DNA of 64,000 nucleotides, from assembly GCA_905160935.1 (NCBI GenBank), contig CAJHZI010000664.1:1464501-1528500 (forward strand), read 5' to 3'. This document shows, one piece after another, positions 1-13,204 of the stretch. The position numbers were made by a program, and so were the translations under genes. A model generated the notes under the pieces. That model was not told where the DNA came from, did no database searches, and was given only the letters and a program-made list of their open reading frames with translations. Within the stretch, counting starts at the first letter, position 1. Each line of letters begins with the position of its first letter. The DNA is from Enchytraeus crypticus. Its lineage: Eukaryota; Annelida; Clitellata; Enchytraeida; Enchytraeidae.

Positions 1-1222
1 ATGATTCTGCAAATTCAAGGATTGGGCAAGAGAATGAAAAATTAGAAATCGGATGTCAGGGTAAGGACGAGATTGCAACCGAAACTAAAATCTCTGAAAT
101 AGCGACTAAAATCGAATCATCCACCTCTAGCGCAGATCCAAATTTGGCGCTACCAGATTACCGTCAGGAGGAGAAAAACATGAAGATAGCCGAGACTGAT
201 ATTTGTTTAGAAGAAGCCACTGATAAATCACCTAAGATACAGATTGTTGAAGAGGAGAAGCTGAAATGTGAGGACATTGAACTTGAGTTAGGTGTGAGTC
301 AGCAGAACGTGGAACGAGAGGCCTCTGTTGTGGAGGATTGTGCCTCAGTCAGTGAAGGTGGAGAGGATGGAACTGAGGAAATGGATGAGGCCTGTAGTTC
401 TTGTTCTGAAAGTTTGGATGACTGTCTGGCTGATAGGAGTGCCTCTATGTCCTCGATATCCTCGATAGACGTAGAAACGGAGGAAGAGGGCGAGAGTCTC
501 ATGCAGGTTTGTTAGATCTCGATGCGTTCTTTAATATCGCTGTTTGTTGCCTGTTTTCAGTAATCGACAGTGATGAGCCTTTACATGTAAATATTCATAA
601 TGATGCTGATTCAGTGGTTGATTGATTAGTTGTAGTAATGGTAGTTAGATAGGTTCACAGTTCACATCTGCGGCTCGTTAATAATACTGTACTAATAACT
701 AGCTGGATATAGATATAAAATCTGATCTGAAATCCAAGGCGTATATGTGTTCAGTACAATGGTAGAAAAGATACACTACAATGTAAGTTCCAATATGCTT
801 CATAATGACATTGGTGGTACTGTTATAAGATGGGAATTTTAAACAAAATTATTGATTATTTGATCAGCGGACGACTAACATAACGTAACATAATTAGAGT
901 GATACTCTCATCCATGGCAACATCGAGGTCATCGACTATTGTAGAATCGCAGCAAATCATTCATTAAAATCGAAGGTTAATGAATAATTTAGTACATCGG
1001 GTGCTTCTCTCGAAGACAGGCCAATAAAGATGAGGGTACAGGATTTTAACTAGGCTCCTGCTGATCCGCAGTCGAACATCTAAACAACTATACTAGACGC
1101 TGATCTCTATAATCTGACTGTTTGCAACTATGTAAAGTATGCTAGGGGAACTTCCTATTTGACAAATAACTAGAGCGAGAGAGGTAGAGAGAAAAATAAA
1201 AAAAGAAACATGAAGAGAGAGC

Positions 1223-1274
<52 letters not shown>

Positions 1275-4200
1275 CGATACAGAGGGAATGACAAATGATA
1301 ATAGTCTAGAACTTCTAGGTCAGCTATATTTCCACTTGGTCATCACTTACAGATAGTTGCTATTTTGACAAAATTTCACAACATTTTTTGATATTTTTCG
1401 AAGATATGCGAAGATAGCTTCGCATCGCTGAAATGCTCAATGTGTTCTTCGTAGAAATCTGATACACACGTACTACAGCGAATCCCGTTCCCACACAGTT
1501 CACTTATTTACTTACTTTAATGCTATATTTAACTCTCCGAGCCAGATTAACAAATAGGATCGTCTGTCCGTTAGACTCCTACACTCGAGTCTTTATCAAC
1601 AAAGCATTGGCCAGTCACATATTTAATCAGAGTAATCTATAGCTTACAGCCTTATAGCGGTTAGGGTGGGGGGGGGGTTAGACGAGAGAAAATTATTGAT
1701 TAAGTTTACAGGATAGCTATCAAAGCCTGCCGGCCTAGAAATACAAACCAATCGTCTGAGTTTCTAGTTAAGTGCGTGTCTGATGCGTTCATGTAGCTTA
1801 CAGTGTTGTCAGCTGTACCGGCGTGTTTAGTTATAACGGCTTCTACTTGAGTGCGAGTCAGTGATATTGTGTATCCTGTAGTGTTTTAGGAGTAAACACT
1901 TAAATTATTTTCATTGTATCTTGTAATTGACAGAGATAGGAAATGTTTCTTAATAAACTGCACAGTAGGTTAATAAGAATCTTTGTAGTCTGAAGTTTAA
2001 TTAATTTTAGGTATGAATGAAACTATGAAAGTTAGTATAAAATGCGTTAAATTAACTTCGTAAATGATCGTTTCTGGAGCCATTAGCCCGCAGACAAATG
2101 GGCTGTAGCAGACAAATGGGCTCTGGCAGACAAATGCCCATTCGTGTCTTTACCACTCGACTTGCCATAGCTAAGAGCGCATTTCGTCTGAGTAAGTAAG
2201 GCCTAATTTATTCATTTATTTTTCAAATATTTTAAAATATTAAATAGTTCTTACTTTATTTTTGTATATGTTTTTACTATAAAAAATATATACATAAAAA
2301 GTAGAAGTCGACATAAAAACTACAGTAGATCCAAAACAACATCAGAAAGGGCATTCGGTTGGTGGCGCCTAGGCTCCAGAAATTGCTACAAAAACTTAAA
2401 CGAATGAATGGAACTTGACTGGAGAAATTCTATTCTATTCATATCCCGACCCTGATTTAACTGGGATTAGAGGGAAGATGATGATGACGATGATGTATAT
2501 ATTTTTAAAACTTGCTCATTTTTATAATGACTGGCTCAGAAAACGGGAAATTTACTTTTAAATTGGCATGGTCTGCATTTATAATAATATGATAATATAG
2601 ATCTATATAATATAACTGTACACACATAAATTTAGCTTGTATAACTGTACATATAGATAGGCTTATAGTTTACACTTTTTTGATAATAAATGAACTTAAC
2701 AATTAAAAGGCGCTGCAAATTACCTATTTATTGAAAGAATACGGATTAAAATCGGCGAATCATATAGCTCAATATACTGGAATTAATACTCTAAATCTTA
2801 CGCTTTAAATCGCTATACTTAAACTCAAATTTTTAATGATCGCTATTTGGTTAACTTCTTTCAGTGCAGTATACAGTAGACTAGTTGTTTGCGCAAAGCA
2901 AATACTATACATGTATACTGTATTAGTCAATCACCAGTCTTCAAATGACTCCACTTGAAGCTCTGCATTCAATATTATATATAAATTATATTTAAACAGT
3001 CTAAAACTCATTAACATAACGAGTAATTAAGAGTAAGAATTTGAATAATTTATAACCGATTAAGGACAAAACAGGTAACTATATAAACGTTTCTGAAATT
3101 GTTTTAGGTCAGAAGAACAGCAGTTTTATTTAAAAGTATTGCTGTAAATTTTGCACTACTGTAAATTAAATTATTTAAAGGGACATAAGGAATATCTTTC
3201 GGATAAAATACTTTAGGATTGATTTTCACGAATACCAGGTAATTGCAAATGTGTAGACACTACAAAACATTGCAAAGAAATTTCAGTTTTTGATTTTCCG
3301 GCTTTTAGCAACCAGAAGTAGAAAACTGCAATTTCTTAAATACCAGAGAAGTGTAGTACCGACTAGATAGTATAGTCAGATGTATACGATAAAAAGTAAA
3401 TTCTTCCCATATCATTGTTTTAGTATTAGAGGAACACCACGGGAAACACCTCAAAAACCATATTTTCATAAGCTAAGCACTGCGCAGGCATAACTTTGTG
3501 ATGAGACCAGTAAACGATGGAATGCTCAGAGACCGTGAAGGTAGACAGTGAATATATATATATATATATATATATTATAATATACATAATACATATATAC
3601 CTCGGACTTGTCTTTGATCTGACTACTAGTAATAGAGCGCTTTTAGATATCGAAATGGTGCTGAATGAAATGAAATAAAGGTAGTGTTGCAAATATCAGC
3701 TATAATAATTAAGTTTAATAATCTCTCTCTTAGTGAGCTGCCTACTGGAAGGTCCATGGTATATAACGCCTCCACTCTTCTCTGTCTTCCGTTTTCCTTT
3801 TCATGTCCACATTAGAGTGAATCTTTAAATCGCCTTACATTCTTATTCTCGGTCTGCCTCTGCTTGTCTTTACTTCCATTCTACCTTCTATGACCTCCTT
3901 AAGTAAACTCTCTCCTTAGAATCTTAGAATGTGTCCTATCCAATTCTTCTTCCTATTTCTTATAGTATTTTCAAATTTCCATCAATACCCACTCTATTAA
4001 AGACTTATTCATTTGTAACTTTTAAAATTAAATAGTGCTTAAAAAGGCTTTAAAATTTAAAGATTTTCACCACTGGAGACCAAGTCTTATTATAACATTT
4101 CGTACCGGCACACGTGCCTTTTAGTAAACAACTGAGGGCAAAATGTAGGAAACTATTGTTATTATAATAAAGTGTATTCTTCCATTTAGTTCTGTATTCA

Positions 4201-7200
4201 TTACCAAATTTCATCCATAGATGAAATTTAGTTATTTCTTTATTATTTTTCTTTTTTATTCCGTATAGTTACACACATGACATACTGCATGTGTAACATA
4301 GTTTCCTTTCATAGTTGCTCTTTTGTAGTGTTCGTTATTTCCTCCTTCCTATCCATTATTATTACTTATCATACTGTCTCTCTCTCTCTGTCTTAGTGCA
4401 CTGCCTATTGGCAGGTCCATGGTATATAACGCCTCCACTCTTCTCTGTCTTCCACCTTCCTCTTCATTTCCACATATGAGTGGGGCTTTAAATCATCTAA
4501 CATACCTAATCTCGGCCTGCCCCTGCCTCTTTTACCTTCCATTCTACCTTCTATGACCTCTTTTAATAGACCTTTCCCCCTTAGAATGTGTCCTATCCAA
4601 CTCTTCTTCCTATTTCTTAATACATTTATCAACTGTCTATCTGTGCCAACTCTCTCTAGAACTTCCTCATTTGTAGCCTTTTGAGTCCAACTAATCCTCT
4701 CCATTCTTCTCCAAATCCACATTTCCAATGGCTTTGGAATATCATACTGTAGTAGTTATAAATTGATACAACATAAATTTGCTAAAGTAACATGCCATTT
4801 TATGTATTATGAGAGCTGGTGTTCACTCCTCTAACTGCAAAATACAAATAGTAATAACCACCAGCAGGACATACTATTTAAAAAAATCCTAACTCGTCCA
4901 GGGTACCAAAGCCGACTAAAAACATTCCATCTGTAATCTCTATACAATAATTAACGTTCTTTTAATTAAAATAAATAACTGACGCTAATTAGCTAAAAGC
5001 CTGTGCGAGTTATGTTATGACTGGTAACGTAATGACTGGTAGACATGTATTTAATAACCAACATTTCAAGTTCCGACTGCTGTTACAATATTTACGACTA
5101 CTTATTATGATACAAGGTTTTTTTTAACCTAGTAAATATTACTCTTTCATGTTCTCCCTTACAGCTGATGCCTGTTGACTGATAGGCACGTGCATTGGGT
5201 AGCATTAGAACCTTCGACTTTTTACATTAGTATAGAAACTTTTCAAATTAGCAAATTAGTATAGAGGTAATTGAAAGAAGAAGGTAGAACTGAAGGTTAG
5301 AGAAAGACCGAGAATTGTGATTGTGCTAGTGAATTAAGCTTAAATTGCTTTAAACATGAAAATCGTTTTGTAACTATTAAACAATTAAAACGATATAATC
5401 AGCGACTAGATGGCATAGTACCATTCAACAAATCCAGCTTGAACGATACTTTAGTAAGCCTAAATTTTACGAATTGCTCATTTTCTACTGATTTAGTCGC
5501 TTTAGGATTTTATTTTCTTTATATTTCAACGAATGTAGATGGCCGAATTAATAGCGTGATTGCCTGTTATTAGGAGTATGCAAGTTCGAATCCCAATTCG
5601 AATTCGAGTTTTGTGTCCATGCCAGTATCAATAAACAAACCGCAAGCTACACGTATCGCAAGAGGCGACTAAGCTGAAAATTGAGTATGCCAGCAAGAAA
5701 CCACATCAAAAGCAGTATTTTCCCCTTATATATGATAAATTAAGTTTGGATAAGTTTGAGCTTTGTATTTGGATCAATTTTATTGATAAGGGCTGTTATT
5801 GATTGATTTTGGGTAAGAATTCGTATCTTACACCTGCCTTTTGGCATATGCCAAGGGAGAGAGTAGAGTATTTCATTGCTATTAGATCATTGAATATACT
5901 GTACATTTTTGTATATTGTTTTGTCTCACGTTCTCCTATTATGCAACAGCTCTTGCATGATGATATACTGCATTAGGCGTTACACTCTTGACAAGATAAT
6001 CTTTTCTGTGAAATAAAGCTTGAAAGCTTAATAACAGTGCCACATCAAATATTATTTCAATGCTAAATGTATATACAGTCTGTAAACACATTCATCGTCA
6101 TGAAAGCTCTTAGTATAGCGTATATCTTTCATATCGCTCCTCTGTATGCTATTAAATTCTTGACGTTGCTATTCGATAGTGTTCACCATTTTTAGACTTT
6201 AACAACTTTTTTTATACAGTAAAGAGTTCTTTGCAGACTTTAAGAGATTATTTTTTATTGAACATCAGCTGAGAATTTTCAACGTACCGCCTTTGATCTC
6301 GACGAGAAAAGTTTTAATCCGTATCGAGGCATGAGTGTTAAATACCAATGGAATAATTGTACTAAATGTGAATGCAAGTCAGGGGCTGTTTAATGTACAA
6401 TTGAAGATACATTTGAGCTGGTCATGTGTTATTCAGTCTTTTATTGACTTTTAAATTTGAAATCGGCAATATGTATTTTGAGCTGAGCCGGTGACATGTT
6501 GGTGTGTTGTTCGACTGCGGATCAGTTGTTACAGTGTTCAAATCTAGTTGACATCCCTATCATTGACATGCAATCGAGCAGGAAACTGACGATAAACTTT
6601 GCTTTATGCTTTTCGATAAATGATTTTAATTAGCGGCACAAAGAAAAAGCGTAAAACAGTCGAATATTTCGCAATAATGCATATGATTTAACCGCCTCTC
6701 AGAATAAGCTTAATGTTTATAGGTAATTTTTTAACGTCATGGAAATTGAAAAATCTCGGAATCCATTGTCTACTCGTTTATGTAGAACTATCTATAATCT
6801 GTCTACAGTTTATGATTATCTGTAATCTGTCTATAATAATTCCTCTATTATCCTTCTATCTGTGTACAGCATATAATTCATAATCTGTCTATAATCTATA
6901 TCGGTAACATCTATTTTCAAAATAATCTTCCTATATGCTATAATCTCTCTATAGTCTGTCTACAGTCTATAATGAATGAAGTATTAAGTTTTACTACATT
7001 TAATCTAACATGACTGTGATATTCATTAGTCATCAAGTCATATACGATTACTAATCATCTATTTGGCACTGGTATGTTGTAATGTTCGCCTCTATCCGAG
7101 TTCATTGCTTGCTCGCTTTCAAAGTCTTATAATAAGGCAATCTCTAATGTGATCGCTACAATTGTAGTCCTAATAATAGATTCATGTAATATAGTCAAGT

Positions 7201-10200
7201 GGCCACTTTTTCGTTTATTTGAAAATCTAAGAACTTAAGCTAAACGTATTGAAGATTTAATAACAATTTTGGCCTGAATCTAAAACATTCCTTAGTAGCT
7301 AATTAATTTGTATTTAATATAATTAACGAAAAGTAGTTCTTCCAATTCGTTTCAAATCAACTGTAAAATATGGAGACATTTCAAAAGGACGTTACTCAAA
7401 TATAAATAATTTTTATTCTGTGATTTTATGAACTTAATATATGTGCATGTGTATTGATACAATTGTTAGTAATGTTAGTTTCGTGGTTATGTGTATGTAT
7501 ATGCATGTGTGTACTTATTGATTTGTCGTGTTTTTCTACAATTATGCTTACCATTTAGTTGGTGTAATTAGAAGAATAATATAACTTGCAATATGATCCT
7601 CTAAAAATATGCAACTTGAAATCTACATGTGTACACTAATTCTACAGTTACATTTTGCATAACTTGCTATTACCTTAGGTTTTACAATGTTTCTTTTAAT
7701 TCTGTTTTATATCATTTCTGAGAAACCCTTGCAAGACAGATAAAAGGCTAAACTACGCTTAACCTCAATTTTCGGTATCGAAAGCACGTTAGTGACGAAT
7801 TGAACTCTGGCCAATTTATCAACAGGTGACAGGCTCAATCTAAACTATATTTTATGTATGAAAACGTAACGCAAACGTTTCAGTTATACCGTATAATTGG
7901 GCATCAGGTAGGTCAATATCCTATCAGGACTCCCTGGCAGCTGTTAGTACGCTGTTGATACGCTTTATTGTAAATTTTATATACAAATAATGGAGTAACC
8001 TTTGCGCACTTTATATAAATTTGATTTCATTTGAAAAGGTTGATGCACCTCCGGTGAAGATATTTGGAAACAATGTCAGCTCTATGATGACATCGACTAC
8101 TACGCGATCATGTGTGAGCGAGACAAGAAACAGCAGAGCACTTCAGACTATAGACCGGGTCCAAATTACAAAGGCTGTCTGGAATCCGAAGAATTTGAAT
8201 GAAATAAAAGCAACATACTTACTTCAAGAAAGAGAGAGCGGGGTAAGATTGCTGCATTTGTGATTATGGATTGCTAACTAATGAGGCTCAACCTTTAGAT
8301 TGCGTTTTCATATGTAAACATTGGGCCAGATATTGGCAGACGATTGAAAATACTATAACAGCTTAGCCGAGTTTATTTCTGAGCCAAGTTTTAATCTAGA
8401 TACTACAACACACGGCTGTATTGTTTATTCAGTTCAACGGAGCAGAAGCTTGTTATTAATTCTTAAATAGCCGAGCGGTTTCGCTAAAACGTCAATATCA
8501 ATACGCATAATAATTGTCGAGTATCATTTTTAAAAGTAGACTATTTCATTTACTTTCGACAATCGTTTGATTGGATTCTTGTCTCAATTATATATGCGTC
8601 AATATCGCATAATAGAAATATAATGTACGTTTATTCCTTATAGTTAACACAACGAATAGATATGCCTTCCTTTTCACCTCTGCACTGTGTTTTTTATAAC
8701 TGATACCCCAAATTGTTTGAAAAATAAAGTCGTAAGAAGTTGACCGATGTTTTTGAAAATTCCAGCAATTGACCAGCAGCCAATTCTACAAAACATAGAG
8801 AAATTTCGTTTGAATATCGTTAATAACGTGAAAGTTATAGTTTCGCGAATATTAGTGGGGCCAGATTAGAAATTTCCAATACAGGATTAAGGGCGTGTTA
8901 CATTTTGCATAGATTATCTCTATAAAAAATACTAGCTAACACGCAATATAAAATTTCTACTAATTATATTTTGAAGAGCAATCATTTCTTTCTAATACGA
9001 CGTAAAATAAGTGCTGATATGTTCTTAATTTACAAAGTTATTGAACTTTTTATGCATGCATTGCATGAAGACAATAAACGAAGAAGAGGACTCCGCTGCA
9101 GTGGCTGCGGTGATAGCAGTTGTACCCAGACATGCAAAGCATGCATTAAAAGTTCAATAACTTTGTCAATTAAGAACATATCAGCACGTATTTTTCGTCA
9201 TTTTGCAAAGAAGTGATAGCTCTTCACAATAGCATTAGCTGAAATTTTGTGACGTGTTCGCTATTATTTTTATAGAGATAAGTTTACGCTGCGTGCAACA
9301 CGCCAGTAATCATGTACTGGAAATTTCTTATCTGACCCCACTCCTATTCACAAAACTATAACTTTCACGTTATTAAAGATATTCAAACAAAATTTATGTA
9401 TGTTTTGTAGAATTGGCTGCTGGTCAAGCGCTTTGAATTTCAAGAACATCTGTCAACTTCTTACGACTTTATTGTTAAAAAATTAGGGGTATCAGTTATA
9501 AAAAACACAGTGTATATATGAATACATACGCATACATGTAAGTAATGCATATAAGAAAAAAATATTATATAGTTTTTAACTTTTAATATGAAAACCTGAC
9601 GGTTTTAGGACAAATCATTTAACAAATAACATCTGGCTGGATGACCTCTTTATTTGTCGGATCGCGTACAATAAATCGACGGAAATCTGAAACAAAACAC
9701 CAGTGTGCGTGATTGCTTCAGTATGCAATGCTTTCCGTTTGGATTACTACACAATACAATACAATACAATACGATATTATGATGTGCAACACAATAACAT
9801 ACCTTATAAAATCGTACAATACTATACATTATAATTCTTGCAATAATATAAAATAAAATATAAAAATGCAACGGTAGGCCAGTTTGTCTCAAACAAGCAG
9901 TTGTGCTTTCTGACCTAGTGTTGTTATGTTTATAATCTTATGATGTAATATTATGTTAATCTGGACCGCTGAAAAGAGACTTACTGTAAACTGCACGTGT
10001 CGTAAAAGTTGAATAACCAGGAACTGTGGACGAGAAGGGAAAAATCAGCGAAGTCAAATTTTCTCAAGTTATAAGCTTCATTATCGTGTGAATAGGTCGC
10101 AGCCATTTTTGAAGAGATCAGCTTGTTGATCGACGGAGTGCCCTCTATGAGGTGTAACAGTAGACTGGGAATAGGAATATATACTATGGACTTGTCACGT

Positions 10201-10235
10201 CACTTGACAGAACGCTGGAGAGAACTGCATGATTG

Positions 10236-10313
<78 letters not shown>

Positions 10314-13129
10314 CATGCATAGAAGCTGCACGTTTATGCCTATATGCGTATGATATTCACACAGCAACATTATTTCATGCATAATGTAATGAAATGCGAT
10401 GCTTATTGTGCGCATGTCTAATGATATTCACTGAATACCTGGCAACACAACAATAGCGCACTTTACGTATTGATGATGTGCATAAGATTCTATTCTATCA
10501 GCCGTAGATTGTAGGAGTTAATCTGTGGGAGGTTTAATGTTGAAGGGGTGAAAAGGTCAAATGATTTATTTTACTTGTAGGTGAAATGTGATAACTTCTT
10601 GTAAACTCTTACTGATAGTTTCGCGTACAGTTTCATACGCACTCAATTTCCTGTCCGCCTTTCTATTTCAACTATAAATCAATTTCAGCCTTCGAAGCTA
10701 ATTTCCGCAAACATCTAAAATCAATCGTAATGTAAATTCAGCGATGGCATTTTTTAATTTTGATAAATTGCTTGGAACAAAAATCTTCATGGGCGTTGTA
10801 AGAGTTTTTTTCAATCTTTATTTTTTTACGTATATAGTATTTCCCAATTATTTTAGGCCTACTTGTTATTTTTTCCCTGTCAGTTTAAAACTTCGTTATT
10901 GTTTTTTGCAGTTGTGTATCTCTTTTAATATTTATATGTTTTAATACGTGTACGATTAGACCTATGTTGTATGAGTATATTTTTGTTTGTATTCGTATAT
11001 CATCATTTGGAAATAATTTTCTCACCTATGCCATTTTTTATTTTTCAAAAATTAAACCTTCTTAATTTTCTGAAATGAAAATATGTCATTTAGATTAGAT
11101 TGAGAGAATCTGTAGTTTGATATTTTGGAATTAATTAAGTAATAGTTTACGTACAGAATTGATTTTGAATCGTGATTGATTAAGTTTGTCTTTTATTCAC
11201 TTTTATAATCGTAATTGTATTAACTTTAGTTAGTAATTCAGAATTTATCTCCGACCTAACTTCTAGGGCAGACTTTTTAGCTTACATGTATTTAGGATTT
11301 CCAACTAGGTAAACCTTTTATATTTACAGAATATAGGCCTATCATAATAGTTAACACATTTATTTTACTAATAAGTATACAAGTATTATTCCAGACTCTG
11401 TTATTTTTATTAGTTAATTCAGAAGAAAACTCGATTTTTTAAGAAAATCTTACAGAAGATATTCTTCAATAAACTTTTTATGAATCTTCGCAACTGTACA
11501 GCCTGCTTGAGGTCAGTAGTTTGAGCCAAACGCGTGTGCTTGGATTGTTCGCACAAATTCGCAGAAAATGTTTCAGGCAAAGTGTGCGAGCGTCGAAGCG
11601 TTTAGCGCAAGACACGCATTGTATGTTTTGCGCCAGTCAACTATGAGTCAGTTATGATGATTCTTCATTTTAATTGCATGGACGTGTGTAAAGCAGTAAA
11701 TAAAAATAATCATTAAATAGATTACATAATGGTGTGCCACTATCAATTTTAAATATTGAATTGTTGTAGTGTAGCTATAATGATGATGATAGGATTTTGG
11801 TTTTATAGTGCATGTTCTTATGTGTATTATGTTGCATATTGCTTTTATTACTGCATGTAGTTATTGTAAACTAGGCTATAGAGATACCTTTGGATGATAA
11901 GCTCTCTTAAACAATGATAATTAAACATTAATAATACATTACAGTTACATAATATACTAATTACGAACTACAGTATTATGATTTTATGTATCAAGATTAG
12001 ATCAAGATATTATGTAACTGTTACGCATAATTAATGTTTAATGGCCAATGTTTAAAAGAGTGTGTCATCCAAAGGTATATCTAGAGAATATTTTACAATA
12101 ATTACATGCAATAATTACAAGCAATATGCAATGCAATATACATAATAACAACTTACCAAGCATCATAAAAACAAAATATTGTCATCATTAATATCGCTAA
12201 ACTACCAAAATCTAATACATAAAATTGTTAGTGGCACAGAATTTACAAGAAAGGTTCATGCAAAAATATGCGTTTTAAGATTGTTTTTAAAGTGATCAAG
12301 TGAATCAGTAGGACTTACAGAATGTGGAAGTTAATTCTATATTTCGGAACCTGATACAATAATGACTTGATACCGTAAGAATTATGCATGAAATACTCTA
12401 ATTATAATCCGTTATAGGCGTAGTTCTTCTGAAAATCAATCAAAAAACAAAAAGCCTAATTCCTATCCATAATAAATCATGTTAACAACCAGCTTAACGA
12501 GTAAAGAGGTAGTCATCAGCTCAAATATATTTCACTAAAAGATGTTTTATCAACATCTTTCTATCTTCCAATCAGCTTCTAATCCTTGTTGCTGCAGCGT
12601 AAGAGTTTTATTAAATATCCAGTGTATTTAAATTTGATCTTAAGTAGGTCTTAAAATACAGTTCTTTTAACTTAATATGGGTGTGTTTTTGCAGACGTTT
12701 AACTGTACTACGGGTGTGTTTTTGCAGACGTTTCTAGTACAGGGAAAGGCGAATGATTCAGGAACCTGTCTACTCTATGTTAGAGACGAGAGCTCGATTA
12801 ATAAAGTCAGACAAATCACAATTGAGTCAGTGCCGTTCAAGGGCTTTCATATCAGAGACTCTCAACGATTTTTCCAGACAGTTCAACATCTAATAGCATA
12901 CTACTGTGATCATCATCAGCTGCAGAGGTAGTGATCCCTTAATCAATCAGTAAATCAATAAATAATAAATCACTGCATCAATAATCTACAAATGAATATG
13001 TTTATTATTCAATCTGTCAATACATAAGTCAAGCAATCAATCTGTTAATACGTTAGTCAGTCAGTAATTCGAGCAATAAATCAATAAATCTATCAATCAA
13101 CCTAATCTGTAAACTATCATATATGTATG

Positions 13130-13204
<75 letters not shown>

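Noticed and set aside
8971-9216. 81-codon frame with cysteines (CSGCGDSSCTQTCKAC)
   Set aside because: Lies at the centre of the foldback element and arises from the inverted arms; not a protein gene.
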